Shown: positions 23,888 to 36,599, numbered from the stretch's first letter. The stretch is DNA of 64,000 nucleotides from Dermanyssus gallinae (GCA_003439945.1 QVRM01003914.1:118512-182511); one strand, 5' to 3'. Notes: generated by a model not told the origin, from the letters alone. Translations and numbers: made by a program.

Positions 23888-25186
23888 ATGGTAAGTAGTC
23901 GTCGCACAACTAGGACCTTAAGCATCAGCAGATATTAAGCTGCTGACCATGCATATCCATATCAGGCTAACACAGTAAGCTGGCAGAAATTATGGCACCT
24001 ATGGGCGAATCTATAGGGCTTTCAAACTTGAGGGTCTCAAGTTTGAAAGCCCTATAGATTCGGCTAAACATTTTGGTTGATCGCACTATCTTTTTCATAA
24101 TGTTTTTGGGTGCTCTGTAAGCACCACAAGTGTAGCTAATGTTAACCTAGCGTACCGTCGATTGGACGTTCACAGGGCGCGATCATTTAATGACAAGTTG
24201 AGCTCGTGCGCGCACTATGTGGCAAGTGTCAAGGTTACAAGTCAATTGGACATCTTTTACTTGCATACGCAAGAGTCAAACAGGGGCATTAATTAGTTGT
24301 GCCAGTACAAAAATATGTGTCAACGGTTGCACTATTAAGTAGGGCAGGCCATGCACTGTTTTCGCTAGACTTCTCTTTCGCTTTTAAGTACTATTTTTAT
24401 AAAACGTTATTTCGTAAGTATGGGAAATAACGAAAGATGTTTACAATATAGGAAGATGGACGGCTCTATTAATAATCTAGTATTAAGGCTATTACGGCAG
24501 TGGGTCATTGAAAACCTACTAATATTCATCTTAGCTGTTAATATTTATGTACTACTGCTCATATGATATATACTACTGGGAAGCAGGTGCGTGCATGTGT
24601 TCTGATGATATGACAGGCAGAAGCATGTTTGGGTTTGTTAAGGCCTTCAACGTTTCTCTTCGCTTTCGAATTGCTACGAAGAAAGAAGACAGTCTCACGA
24701 AATTTGCTCAGTGCACAGATTAATATAATTTAGCATACAACACGTATACATCTAGTTAGCCTGTTTGTTAGCTACTCGTGATCCCGCCGTCTACATCTGC
24801 CGTGCTACCGTTAGTAAGGCTTTAGGGCGATGTACATATCTATAGCGTGAACATCCAACGGAGACGTTTCGTGCTCCTGAATAAGGAGCCTCATGTGCGG
24901 CTGCTGGTGTGGGCAACAAAACCATGATAGACGATGATGTTCACAGGCAGGCATTTGGCGGTCGTATTAGCAAGAGTAGCATCGATATTGGTGGTGACAC
25001 CAAGATCATGGCGGCAACATTCGTTCCATATCATGTTGCGGTGAATGCACGTCTGTGTGTATATCCTGTCCCCCAGTAGCATTATCATTATAATTACGTT
25101 ACATCATGTTGCTCTGTTGTATTGATGCACTAGCATTTTGAAAGAATATCTTGGTTATTTCACATGGTGTTCCATGCTGTCCACGC

Positions 25187-25222
<36 letters not shown>

Positions 25223-26410
25223 GTAGAAATTTGTGATCTAAGCCCCGATTTCAAAATTAGGTGCACTTACATGAAATGTATTATTTTTATTTGGAAAAAG
25301 TTGCTGAATCAAGTCACTAATTCCTTAGTTTTGTGAGAGTGTCCCCTAGATTAGCTTATGAACACTAGCTAATGAATTAAATATATACAGCTTGTAAAAA
25401 CACAACAGGTGACCACCACACTGATACTACATTTCATTAGAAATGATAATATATTTGCGCGAAAATGAAAATTAAAAAAATATCTTAAACCAAATTTCTA
25501 ACACTATATATACACAGTGCTCGAAAAAATAATGTTTAGGATATTTTAAAAATTATTTCGTTTTTACACAGATATAATGACATTTCTAATGAAATGCAGT
25601 ATCGATGAGGTGGTGACCTTTTTGTTTTTATAAGCTGTATACATGTTTTTCACATGAATCAGGCCTAATTACAATCATACGCCCTTCAATGCTAATTTGT
25701 AGTTCGCTGGGTCGTGGTATTTATTATTCGCGTACACTTTACTCTCCAAAAAACTCGTAGGAAAAAGCTAACAACGTTAAGATCATGAAGGCCACTGAAT
25801 GCTTTCCTTACGTGAGACTACCCGTCCGGGACATTTCATTCTCAATGGTCTCTTCGACTGTATGACTCGGGAGACCATATTGTTAGAACCAGAGTTTAGT
25901 TCCATTTAATTGTTTTAAATTTAGCCACAGATAATTAAGAATTATGCTGTGATAGTGCTCGCCATTCACCGCGGAATGAACCAAATAGAGTAACTCATCT
26001 CTGTGGACCAGAGGCCACATCACATTGTCACATATTGCACGTGTAATGGCTCTTTGTAAATTACGTGAGAGTTTGGCATTGCTAGGTCGGTTATATCGGC
26101 CGTAAATTGCACAAAAAGCTGGCCAGCATGTCCGCAAAGAATTTTCTCTTTCATAAGAAAATTACGCGTTCTTCATTTGAATAATGCTTCATCTTGGATT
26201 TGAGACCTATGAAACCCAACAGACTGGAGAGGGCAGAGCTAAGCACGGAAACGTTTGAAAGATGCCAGCTTTTACTTTCTCGGACACCCCATATATAATC
26301 TTGCCCCAGAGTATTTGTCGCATTGATTCCCGCACATCGTGGGAATCAGTGCGTGGGTTTCCACACTTTTTCTCTTTCCATTGGAAGAAGAGGAATTTTG
26401 TCAGGACAAA

Positions 26411-26446
<36 letters not shown>

Positions 26447-28357
26447 CGAGAAAGGGGGAGAACGGGATAAGGGATATTTACGCTTACAACTATGCAAATC
26501 GTATATAATTTAGAAACTCTTAGTTACTCTTGACTAATAATTAAATGTTTTTCTTTGCGCTTTGTTGTTGTTGTCGATCGTGCGCTTTGTTCTTTTTGGT
26601 TGGTGTTTTCGTGTTTTCAGGCACCAATCGATCCTGCTCAGTTACTAAAAGCTCTTTCGCCACTCCTTTCGACGGATGGCGGCATAAAAGATGCCACCGA
26701 GGTCCAGAGACTATCTAGGTTTGTATTCACGTCCATCCATGCATACACACGGTTTTGTAGATGTGTGCTATCGCCAATTAGCACATCTAGCAGACGAAGA
26801 ACTTCATTGCCTAATAGAATCTAACGGTATTTCTTCCTTCAACAGCCTACGACGGACGCCCATGCTTTTTAGCTGTTGGCTGTTAAGACAGTTAATTTTC
26901 TTATCCTCATCTTCTTCTACGAGGCGCCGGTTTAAGGTTCAACGAGCACGTGGTTCTGCGGTCCAGTTTGGCGCACATTAATCTCCACCTCTTTCGTCGA
27001 CTTCCTAGAGGCGGTTTATTTGCACTGTTCATTAATTTATATATATATTTACTTGCATAGTTATGTAACTTTGGCTGTAAAAATAGTAAAAATGAGAGCT
27101 GTTTGGGTACGTCAAGCAGCAAGGTAAGAGCTAAACAAAGGCCTTAAATATATGCGTAGTGAAGAACTATTATATAATATATTATTTATCATTTTTTATA
27201 AAGTTGAAATGAGTATATCTATATTTAGCTGCATATTAAAGCAGTTGCTGTTAGTTAGTAATTATTGCGATCATTATTCTTGTTAGTAAAGTAGACTTAA
27301 CTTTGAGATAAGTAAGAACATCCAGTCCTATAGCTGATTTTGGTTCCCGTCGTCTGTACAGGATGTGAAGGCGGAAATAAAGCAAATAAAGTTGTCTCTG
27401 AAGTCGGCGTCTGTGTCCTTTCTCTCTGAAAGAGCACCCTGAGTGTCTGGATGGAGAAGGAATACATGGAAACGACATACAAGACTCTTGCCGTTTTGTG
27501 GAGGCCTACATACGAACAAAAGCACACAAAAACGCACCTACAAACAACGCAGGCTGCATACCACTAAATACACGCACAAGTCAAAGCAGACGAATGTGAT
27601 CACGCTTGCCAACATTTGCCTAAAGACGAATAATAATGACTGTATTGTACGGGTACCACAATGGGAACACTCACTGTGGTTTATCGCAATGAGCAATGAG
27701 ACGGTCCATGTAGGACATAAAGTTATGATCCAGGGGAACTCTCGCATGTACGAAGTAAAGAAACACCAAGAAGAAAAACTTATTTTTCAACAACGACACA
27801 GAAAACCATGACTATGAGCTACCAACTAGCCGCCGGTTTTAGCGGCTCGGATCTTCGATCGCTTATGCATTTAACGCATTCCTCGGCATCTACGGAAGTC
27901 TTCGACGCAGAAAGAAAACCACTAAGCCCACTGCATCCCTACTACGTCACGCGGCATCTTAGCGTTACAGATACGAAAACCTTGTTTCGGATAGTCAGCG
28001 GCATGAATAGGTGTTTTTTTTTATTTTAATGTTCTTTTCACTGCAGTGCTTCCACTGGAGTTGGAAAGTTGTCTGTAAATCCGCGCACGATTCGCGATGA
28101 ACTGAAGCCGGAACCCGCTGGAATAGAAGCCTCATATCACGTTTTATGGTGATACAACTACAAACAAGCGAGCACGACCCGAATCGCATAGCGTCATCAC
28201 ATTTCACAAGATTCACTTCGAGAACAATCGGCATTTCGTCTATTAGAGAAGAATTTCGGCGGTAAAAGCTTGTTAAATTGCTATGTGTGTGATGCAGTTT
28301 CGATTGTTTGCCAAACCTGATCTTCTAGTATGAACGAGGCGGGAAGGGAAAATAAAA

Positions 28358-28393
<36 letters not shown>

Positions 28394-30940
28394 ATCCATG
28401 GACAAAAAAGCCACTCGTGAAATGCAGCGGTTCTAAGCGTTATAACATGTGCCGTCTGAGTCTGGGAATACGGAGTGCGTGCTTGATGTGGGACGCAGAG
28501 TCGCTACGGCGGTGCCCGGGCGAAGTGGCACCTATTCGTCATAGATCCCTGTCGGTTTAAGTGTGTCTGTGTGTGCGAAGGTGTTTTGTGTATACCTGTA
28601 TATTTGTGTGAGCACTCCATATAGGAGAACATACACTATGACGCACATGTCGTATGTAAATACGGCTGGAAATCGAAACCGCGCTGAGTTACCTACGCTG
28701 CCTGCCAACTGGGTAGCCTATGAGTACGCGGAAGCAAGCTTGATAGAGAGAGGGGGAGAGAGAAAAAAGGGAGGAGGGGGACATGTAAGCAGAGTGGTTC
28801 GATTAAACGCCGATCTTGTGGATAATAACCGGTAGACGTGTTTTAGAGTGCCAGAGAACTACACGGTTCAAGCTAGAGTTCCAGCAGTCACGGCAGCGAC
28901 AGCAACAACAACAACAACAACTGAGAGCGACGCGAGCTACGAGAACAACAATAACTCAATAATAATGCCATTACTAATAATAATAACTGCAGTAGCAGCG
29001 AGGACGAAACTTATACCAGCGATCAACAACGGCAGCATTCAAAATGATGATGGCATCAACTACCATAGGCGTAACCGTAGTGCAGTGGCACGGCGGCCGC
29101 CATGTTGGCATATATGGTCGTGGCGACTTAGCGCAGAATACACACAACGCATATGCACGACCGAAGAGACATACAACAGGAAGCCATCGTTCGTCACCGC
29201 ATATAATATGGATGTTTTGATACATGATGAAATGATGAGAAAAGGCTCGGCACGACGAAAAGCCGCAATCGCATGCATTCACTCCAAGCGCACCCACGAG
29301 GCCATAGACAAGCTCAAGAACGTTATTTGTGCTCGATGTAGAATACTTACACGCCTGACGCCTGGCTTCGTCGTCATGCGGAACGTCGAAGGTCGTTGAA
29401 GACAACCCGAACAACGGTTCGGTGTGTGGAAACATTTGAACCGTGTATGTGTATGTAACTGTAAGAGAGCTCAGCTTAAATCATCATCGGCCTTTTCCAT
29501 TCGAACAGACGGTACAGAGGTCCGTCCGGACTGCCGACATTTTGCAGTTTTGTGCGACGTAGAAAGCAACGCCATCAGGGTTCGACGTTTCTGACTAACC
29601 GGATTTCCCTATGAATAGTTCTAATCTAATAAGCTCTCTGAACTTTTGTGAGTCAGAGGGCTTGTTCAAGTAGAAGAACAATTTTAAGCGGTAGACGCAC
29701 CGACAAACTCTAGTCCGGTTGCGTGGTGCATGCGCGTGCGCTTTGCGACCGGAGAAGAAACGTACGGCGTACGGGTTTGAACCCCGCCGTTGCACATTTA
29801 TATCTGTGGGTTCATTTTACAAAGCAATGCAAAAACTATTTCGTAAACTGAAATGTTGGCTGTGCCAGCATGACAAAACGTTCTTAAGACCATCCGATAA
29901 AGCTTCACCACACGGTTTTTTTTACCTGTCTAAAGTTTTGCGTAGTCTGTGGCGCCGTTAAAGATAGTTTTGTGTTTTTCTTTATTTATAAACAAAATTT
30001 GCTTTTAGATTACTTTCTTTCAACGTGGCGCGGAGTGTTGTTGGGTGAGCCGTCAATCAGAACTGGGGGTATTTTTCGAATACTCCTGCTTTTCATTGTT
30101 TTAGTTTTTGGTAAATACAAATATTTCTATTTCTGGATTTACTGTAAATCAAAATCATAAGAAATGCCGCTTTGGGAAGAGAAATTCAATATAATAAACA
30201 CTCGCCGCCTATCGACATGCGCTGCTGGCTGTATGAAATTACTCCGCAGTTCAATTGAAGAAATTTCGCAACTTTGAGCCGAGTACCTTGCCAAAGTTGG
30301 CGAGAAAATACCAAACAGTGAATATTGGAACGCATCTAAATGTCTTTACACTCTATTGGGTTATTAGTATATATGTATATATACTATTGACCAGCACGTA
30401 CGAGCGATAAATAGAAGGTCAGCTCTAGGTGAGAAACAGCACAGCCTCTCCAAAAAGAGATAACTTACGACAGGTGACAAATTCTGTCTGCAAGATTTAT
30501 GCGAACAATGCTAGTTGTTTGGAAAAGCTGCTCTGCCGGCTCGAACTAAGCTCATTAACGATGAAGTACCAGGAAGATCCGCCTTGAGATCTTAGGCGTA
30601 GGACTGCGTTATGCAGTGTGGAAACTGACTGTTTGATTACACCAATCAGACGAAAACGGTCTCCGCGTTATCCGGCAAACGTCCTACGCTCTGTTTAGAT
30701 ATGCGGATCTTTAGACATGCTATCTAAAATTAATTATTTGGGAAAAAAGTAAATATTGATCTAATGTCATGATGTTTATGCAGTCCAGTTTATCTCGATT
30801 GCCGGCCTAATTTTCAATTTATTTTTCTTTTTTGTTGCAGTTTAATGAAGCGGTTCTCTCGGAAATTGGTCAGCCGCTGCATCTATTGCTGTGTGCTGAG
30901 GGCAACCTCCCCTGAGATCCTTGAAATGTAAGTACTGCGG

Positions 30941-30986
<46 letters not shown>

Positions 30987-31046
30987 CGAGCACTGCCGAG
31001 TGTGCAAACGTATTGTAAATGATTAATAAATCATCACAACATTTTC

Positions 31047-31078
<32 letters not shown>

Positions 31079-34000
31079 CGAATGGCTTAGAGTGGTTGTG
31101 GCGCCTAAGCCTACAACAAATAACATTATTTATTCTTTATTTTTCCTTTGCAGATATTTGGAACAGGACGGTTGGGATACACTTTTATTGTGGATTGGTG
31201 AAGCCAAGGATAATCCCAGCTTTCTTAAGGAACTTGTCGGGCTTTTGGACAAACTTCCGATGACGGTCGAAAGGTTAAAGGCGAATAACATCGCCAAGAT
31301 TGTGAAGGTACGGATATCAGGATTGATAGATTTCGCGGCGCGTGCGGAATTTATCTTATTGCATCAAACTTCGCACTATGCAATTTACACTAGTATTTTT
31401 TATTCTTTATTTTAGGGTGATAAGCAAATGCATAACCAGCAAATTTATAAAACATATAGAGCTTATGGACACATCCAAGGGGACTTTTGATGGATCCATT
31501 TGAAATTAAAAAAATTAAAAACTCAGTTTAGGTAATAAAGCTTTCATTGCCGATCTGTGTCCCAAAATAAATCACGCGTTTCGGTAATTGATGTATATTA
31601 AAGTGCGTCGAGTAAAAGCTTTGTTGTGGCTGTTGTCATTATTTTATCCGTCGCGTCACTTGCTTTGTCTACTTTGTGTCCCCTTTATAATGCGTTGCTA
31701 AGCATTATGCTAATTATTAGGAAGTTGAACAATGTTTAACTTTAAGTATGTACGCCTTTTATTTTGCCCGTCCGCTCTTATCGGACTTCCACAGGGTCTA
31801 GGAAAGCACGATGACCCTGTGCTGGCACAGCATGCCGAGGCACTCGTGAACAAATGGATGAAACTTGTCAAGACGACTCCTGAAGACAAGGAGCCCAAAG
31901 AAAATAAAGACAAGGAGCGCGAACGACGGAAAGATCGTAAAGATCGCGACAAAGAAAGAGAAAAGGACAAAATACGGCGGCATGAATCCGACAAAAAGAA
32001 GGTGCGTTTCTAAAATAATTTTGTGTAATGGCCTAGTCTAGCGTGAGATACGAAGTTGAAGCCAACAAGTCGTGCTAACATAATTTGGTGGACAGCAGCA
32101 AACATTTAGGCGCCGTTCACGCAATACTAACGCGATGAGTACAAAAAGGGTGGAGATGATAGCCTGCGATTCTGATGCCATAAGACGTGGGTTTGGTCTC
32201 GGGGCACGGCACATAATGGAATGGGGGAATGAGTCTTTGAGTTGCGTCATCGAAAATTATTGTCTTTAATTGAAGGTATTCGTGTTGCTACGTTTTGCGT
32301 AACGCCTTCACATAGTAATGACAGTGTGTTTTGTTGCACCTGTATTTTTTTATCGATTGTTTCAGGACGATAAGGATCGACACAAGTCCTCATCGTCGTC
32401 TTCGTCTTCATCATCGTCACACAAGTCTTCATCGAGGTCTAACAAAGATAAAGAGCGCGATCGAAAAGACCGAAAAGAGCGCGACAAGGATAAGGAAAGA
32501 AGTCGGACAGATGCCAGCGGTAAAGACCGCGAGAAGAGCAGCAGCAGCAGCAGTCGGAGAGAAAAAGACTCAAAGGTATGAGTGATAATTAGACGCATGA
32601 CGGCAGTAGCTGACTGAAATATTTTTAGACGCCGTTACGTTACGCAATTTTTAATTGCTGGCTCCGCTTATCGTGCATAACTGATATCAATGCGTCGCTT
32701 CTATATTAAGCGTGTATGAGCCGATTTGTAGTTTAGGTCCCTGTCTGATTGTTGTTGCCTTAGAATAAGTTGTGTCTCGTTTCCACTAGCCTATTTTTAG
32801 GCTAGAGCGAAAATCTAAGGTGCATCAGGTGTTTGACTGATATATCAGGATAACGCACGTATGAGTCTGTTCGTACGTTAGCTTGGTGTTCTACCATCAG
32901 TTTATACATGCGCGATTATGTGTTTGCGATTTTAGGGAGAAAAACGCAAGGAAGTCGACGAAAGAGAAGATAAAGAGTCGAAAAAGGTTAAATGTGCAGC
33001 AGAGAGCTCCGATCCAGTCATCAATAACCGTAAGTATAATTTTATATATTAGTACTACTACTATTTATATGTATACTAATATATTATATATATTTAGATA
33101 CATACATACCTTTGTTTATTTCGAGTTTCTTTCGCCAGCTCGTACACTAAACACTTTATGTGGAATTGTTTTCAGATTCTGATTTGGTCAATGCGGAAGA
33201 TATAAGCGATGTTGTACCTCCTAGGCCACCGACGCCACCGGAGATTCGAAAGCCAAAGCAGGAGCGGCCCAAGACGGTCAAAGAGTTCGGGTCGAAATTG
33301 CGGCTGGCATCTTTTCTTGAGGACGACTCTGCTCCGCCAATTAAAAAGAAGATGGCATCAGCGAAGCCACTGACAAGTAGTACTTCGGTTCTCAGCAAAC
33401 CGCCTGTTCCGGTATCTCGCATACGCAACCTCTCTGGTCCAAGCGGGGTTCGCGCTTCGCTAATGAATGCACACATGAACCAGACTGAACAGCAGGTGGG
33501 CAACATCAAGCTGATTGCTCCCAAGGCCTCTCATCTGATTATGGAAAATGAGGGCTTCATGAATGCCCTGAATGCATCCAATCAGGCCGAGAAGGCGGGA
33601 GCGATCAAGAAGAAGAAGACCAAACCCGCTGGCTGTGACAAGAAGCCACTGGATGGGGTGAAGCGCGAAAACAGCAAGGACGAGAGTGGTGAGGAGAGCC
33701 TGACGGCGGATTCCGAGAGCGCCAGCAGGGATGCTCAGGTTACCGATGATGAGACAGTCAGTGAGCCCAAGGACGACGTGAAGTCGGAGACTACCGAAAC
33801 GCTGGCCGAAGACACCACTGAAGATGTCAAGGAAGAACCTGCCGAAGCTCCACCAAAGCTGTCCTTTTACAAGGACACTCTTGAGGAAAGAACGGATGAC
33901 GAGGACAACAAGCCTCTGAGGCGAAGTCTCAGAAATAGAGCCCGGAAAGCGATTATTGAACATGATAGTGATGAGGATGAAAGCCAAGAAAAAGACAAGG

Positions 34001-35563
34001 ACACCGATGAAGAAGAGAAGACTGAGCGGAACGAAGGTAAAATACAATTATACTAGTATCCAAATACTTATAAAGTACCCTGCTACTGTTCACGTGAGGC
34101 TATGCTTTTTGTTGCTTAACTTTTGTTTAATGAGACACAATTCAATGGTTCATTGCAGTCATGAGGTTTAGCCGCATGTCATAGTACTAACAATATATTT
34201 GTGAGTGTTGCAAAATTTGCAGTATCTAACTTCTTGGTTTGTTTATATTTCCAGGCGAACCTTCTCAAGAGTCAACGGTACCGAGCTCACAAGATTCCAG
34301 TACACCGGAGGAACCTGAAGAAACCACCAAGGCCGACGAGGTGGCTGAGCCGGAGGAGGAAGGAATACCGGTTATTCTACAAACTCTTCCAGAGCCGTCA
34401 AACAGTGCATCAGGGGTGAAATCGATTCTTACGATTGTAACGAATAAAAACAAGTTAAAGAAGACAGTTCGGTGGAAGGAGGAGACCGACCTGAAGACCT
34501 TCTACTACTTTGAGAATGATCCAAATGAAAGGATGAATGTAAACAATGTTAACCACTTGGCGATGCAGCAGGGCCAGATGGGTCAGATGGGGATGGACAT
34601 CAAGATGATCGACATGCGCATGGAAAGGGAGCGGTTCCGAGCGCCAAACGATCGAATGGAGGAACAGCAGGCGTGGAGAAGGCCAGCTTTAATAGAAATC
34701 CCACCGGAGAGAGCTCCGTCCCTGCTGCCGGAACATGTCGGACGTGGGTCTGAAATGCGGCACATAGAGGCCGCACGTCAGGCTAGCGTACTAGAGGTGA
34801 TCTATTTTAGTAGACACATGGTACCGGACTCCCCTCTCGAACCTGACCCAGAGAATCGACGGCCCAGCGATAGCGTCGAAGTGAAGGTTATCCCGCTTGA
34901 AGATGTCGAAGCCGGCCCCGAAGAGATTGCTTGGCCGCAACAAAACACTGCCGGGACGACGGGAGAGCTTCCGCCGGCTCTTTCAAACCTTTTTGCCAGC
35001 ATTTCCAGCACAAGTGGAGATGTATCTGGTCCGCCTCTACAAAGTCTGCCGCCTGAGATCCCCATCATTCCACAGGGTCCGCCGGATCATTTTCCGCTGG
35101 GACCCGCCCCAATGCCGGGTCCTCCGATGGGCGGACCGGATTTGCCGATGCCAGCTCAGCTTGGGCCTCCCTTTATGCCACCGCCACCGCCTGGTGGAGG
35201 CCCACATGGTCCTCCGCCACCGCCGCCGCCTCCCCCTCCTCCTCCTATGGTACCCATTATTCCTGATCAGGAATCCTGGTGGCCATTGGGGTCCCATGCA
35301 ATCGGGCGCTGGACCAGACCTTAGTCATCATCCAGGTCATCACCCAGGGGGGCCGGGCATACACCACGATCGAGCAGTGGTGGGCGGCGGTGCTGGCGGC
35401 AGCGGCGAGAGAAGACCCCGCGGTGGCCGAGGCGGCGGAAGACCTCCCCAAATGCGGGGCCCTCCGCGCACTCTGTGCAAGTTTTTCAAGCAAGGGCATT
35501 GTCGCTTTCGGTGGAGGTTGCAGCTTTCTACATCCCGGCGTCAACGGACCTGACCTTAGATAG
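23888..35563 (+). CDS. PNUTS: PNUTS / PPP1R10, nuclear protein phosphatase 1 regulatory subunit
   Basis: Targets PP1 to chromatin, where it acts in transcription termination and RNA polymerase II CTD dephosphorylation (family knowledge). Exons: ATG alone 23888-23890, then 26621-26718, 30841-30927, 31154-31307, 31795-32001, 32366-32575, 32936-33029, 33176-34036, 34255-35563. Exons 2-4 encode the TFIIS-N-like domain (IDPAQLLKAL, LVSRCIYCCVLRATSPEIL, LPMTVERLKANNIAKIVK). Exons 5-6 encode a Lys/Arg/Asp/Glu-rich tract and a serine run. Exon 9 has the PP1-docking KTVRW motif followed by FYYFENDPNERMNVN, a proline-rich stretch, a His/Gly/RGG region and a C-terminal CCCH zinc finger (LCKFFKQGHC, then GCSFLHPGVNGP). 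Read literally, the frame stops at 35324. Reaching the finger needs one base dropped near 35262-35280 and one near 35510; the spliced CDS is then 1006 residues and divisible by three. As read it is 927 residues without the finger. Confidence 0.95.
24006..24062. repeat. Perfect 27-bp hairpin with 3-base loop in PNUTS intron 1
   Basis: 24006-24032 (CGAATCTATAGGGCTTTC and onward) is the exact reverse complement of 24036-24062, with loop GGT. It is far more perfect than the MITE arms nearby. Confidence 0.97.
25191..25221. repeat. (TA)15 microsatellite
   Basis: In PNUTS intron 1, upstream of the palindromic MITE. Confidence 0.99.
25386..25641. mobile_element. Palindromic MITE, about 256 bp, in PNUTS intron 1
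   Basis: The left arm begins TACAGCTTGTAAAAACACAA and contains CATTTCATTAGAAATG. The right arm is the mirrored complement, ending CTTTTTGTTTTTATAAGCTG. Pairing continues inward through the AT-rich middle (TATCTTAAACC with GTTTAGGATATT), so the whole element is one imperfect palindrome. TA bounds both tips, suggesting Tc1/mariner-type mobilisation. No open frame. Confidence 0.8.
26413..26445. repeat. (TA)16 microsatellite
   Basis: In PNUTS intron 1, about 175 bases before exon 2. Confidence 0.99.
29709..29870 (+). repeat. tRNA-derived SINE, diverged copy (family 1) in PNUTS intron 2
   Basis: Same order of blocks as the copies at 319-679 and 51105: GTCCGGTTGCGTGGTGCATG, ACCGGAGAAGAAACGTA, GGGTTTGAACCCCGCCGTTG, then CACATTTATATCTGTGGG and a matching 3' body. 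More diverged than the other copies, so an older insertion. Confidence 0.75.
30942..30983. repeat. (TA)21 microsatellite split from 31050-31078 by a LINE tail
   Basis: Together with the TA run at 31050-31078 it looks like a single tract interrupted by the 66-base LINE 3' tail. It starts 14 bases after a PNUTS exon-3 donor. Confidence 0.99.
30983..31049 (+). mobile_element. Solo 3' tail of the same LINE, inserted inside (TA)n in PNUTS intron 3
   Basis: AAGGCGAGCACTGCCGAGTG, CAAACGTATTGTAAATGATT and CACAACATTTTCTA match 9529-9595 with only a few differences. It starts straight after a 42-base (TA)n (30942-30983) and ends straight before another (31050-31078). A constant 3' end with a variable 5' end is the mark of target-primed reverse transcription. 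Confidence 0.75.
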
Positions 35564-36512
35564 CGCAAAGAGCTGCTTGTTGACGGAGATGATGTTATCA
35601 GCGGGTCGCAATGACCTGTTTGCGCAACGACAAACGAGCACCAAGGGCGTTCTGAATGGCCATTTTGTATAGCCTCACACGAGCGGAATGCTGAAAGGAG
35701 CTCTCCGGTGGCTCAGCCCCGGAAACCGGCACTGTGATACAGCGATGATCTCATTGCTATCGTTGGAACCGATTGCAGCAGAGCAGTAACCATGGCGACG
35801 ATCATATATATACATGTGTATATATATATGTATATATAGGCGCATACATATATATGCATATATGTATATATACATGCATATGTAGATGTTCCCTTGCAAT
35901 ATACAGCACATATTAAGACGCATAATGGTAATTGTAGTGCATTTTTGAGTAATTACTCAGCGGGGCAGCAGAGGTGAAGCGTCGTGAGTAGAAACTGTTG
36001 ATAATTGTTATTTCCGGATGTTCGGAAACCGGCAGTCCGAGTCAGTAGCAACACCAGCAACAAAGGTATTGTCCACATAGACAGACTGTCTGTCGACAAC
36101 ACCAGGTATATCATCAGAAACTACATCATCTAGAAAACACACACACACACCGACACCGACGGTACAAGAGCAAACCCAACGTGACGGAATCGTACACACG
36201 AGGAAGGCGAGTGAAAGAAGAATGAAGGCAGAGCCGAAAGACGGAATATTGCAATAGTTCCTGCATGTGCACAGGGGAACAGAACTTTCGTGACGGCGGG
36301 AGTAGTCGGTTTTGTTTGATCTGGTGCTTTGTACGGCTGCGCCGCCGGGCCGGTCGGGCCGTCTCCTGCGGTCCATTATTTGGCTGGCCGCGTACTTTGC
36401 AGCACACAAACCATGCGATTAGTTAGTAATATAATATTTCGTCAACAGAAGCAATTGGATACCGTAGTGATGTACAGTTTGCTATTGTTTGTTAATTTGT
36501 ATTATTTAACTT

Positions 36513-36518
36513 AATAAA
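36513..36518 (+). promoter_or_regulatory. Candidate polyadenylation signal of PNUTS
   Basis: AATAAA about 950 bases after the PNUTS stop. A second copy lies near 36618. The choice between them cannot be made without transcripts. The UTR would include a TA/CA-rich stretch at 35800-35885. Confidence 0.35.
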
Positions 36519-36599
36519 AGTCAAGAGTCTGTATGTTTATACCAAAAGAGTTAACGGCGTACGTGCCTCTAGGTAATCGTAAGTAACAGGTTACCCTCA

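Noticed and set aside
28848..29399. 183-codon plus-strand frame in PNUTS intron 2
   Set aside because: Rich in triplet repeats (ACA, AAT), no recognisable domain and no splice partners; likely chance.
32318..34047. Minus-strand and alternative frames over PNUTS exons 6-8
   Set aside because: Shadows of the biased Lys/Glu/Ser codons of PNUTS; they cross its splice sites without support.
34897..35553. Independent 218-codon gene overlapping the PNUTS 3' end
   Set aside because: Only its last part resembles PNUTS (RGG region and CCCH start); the upstream part is a shadow. It is explained by a frame shift within PNUTS.
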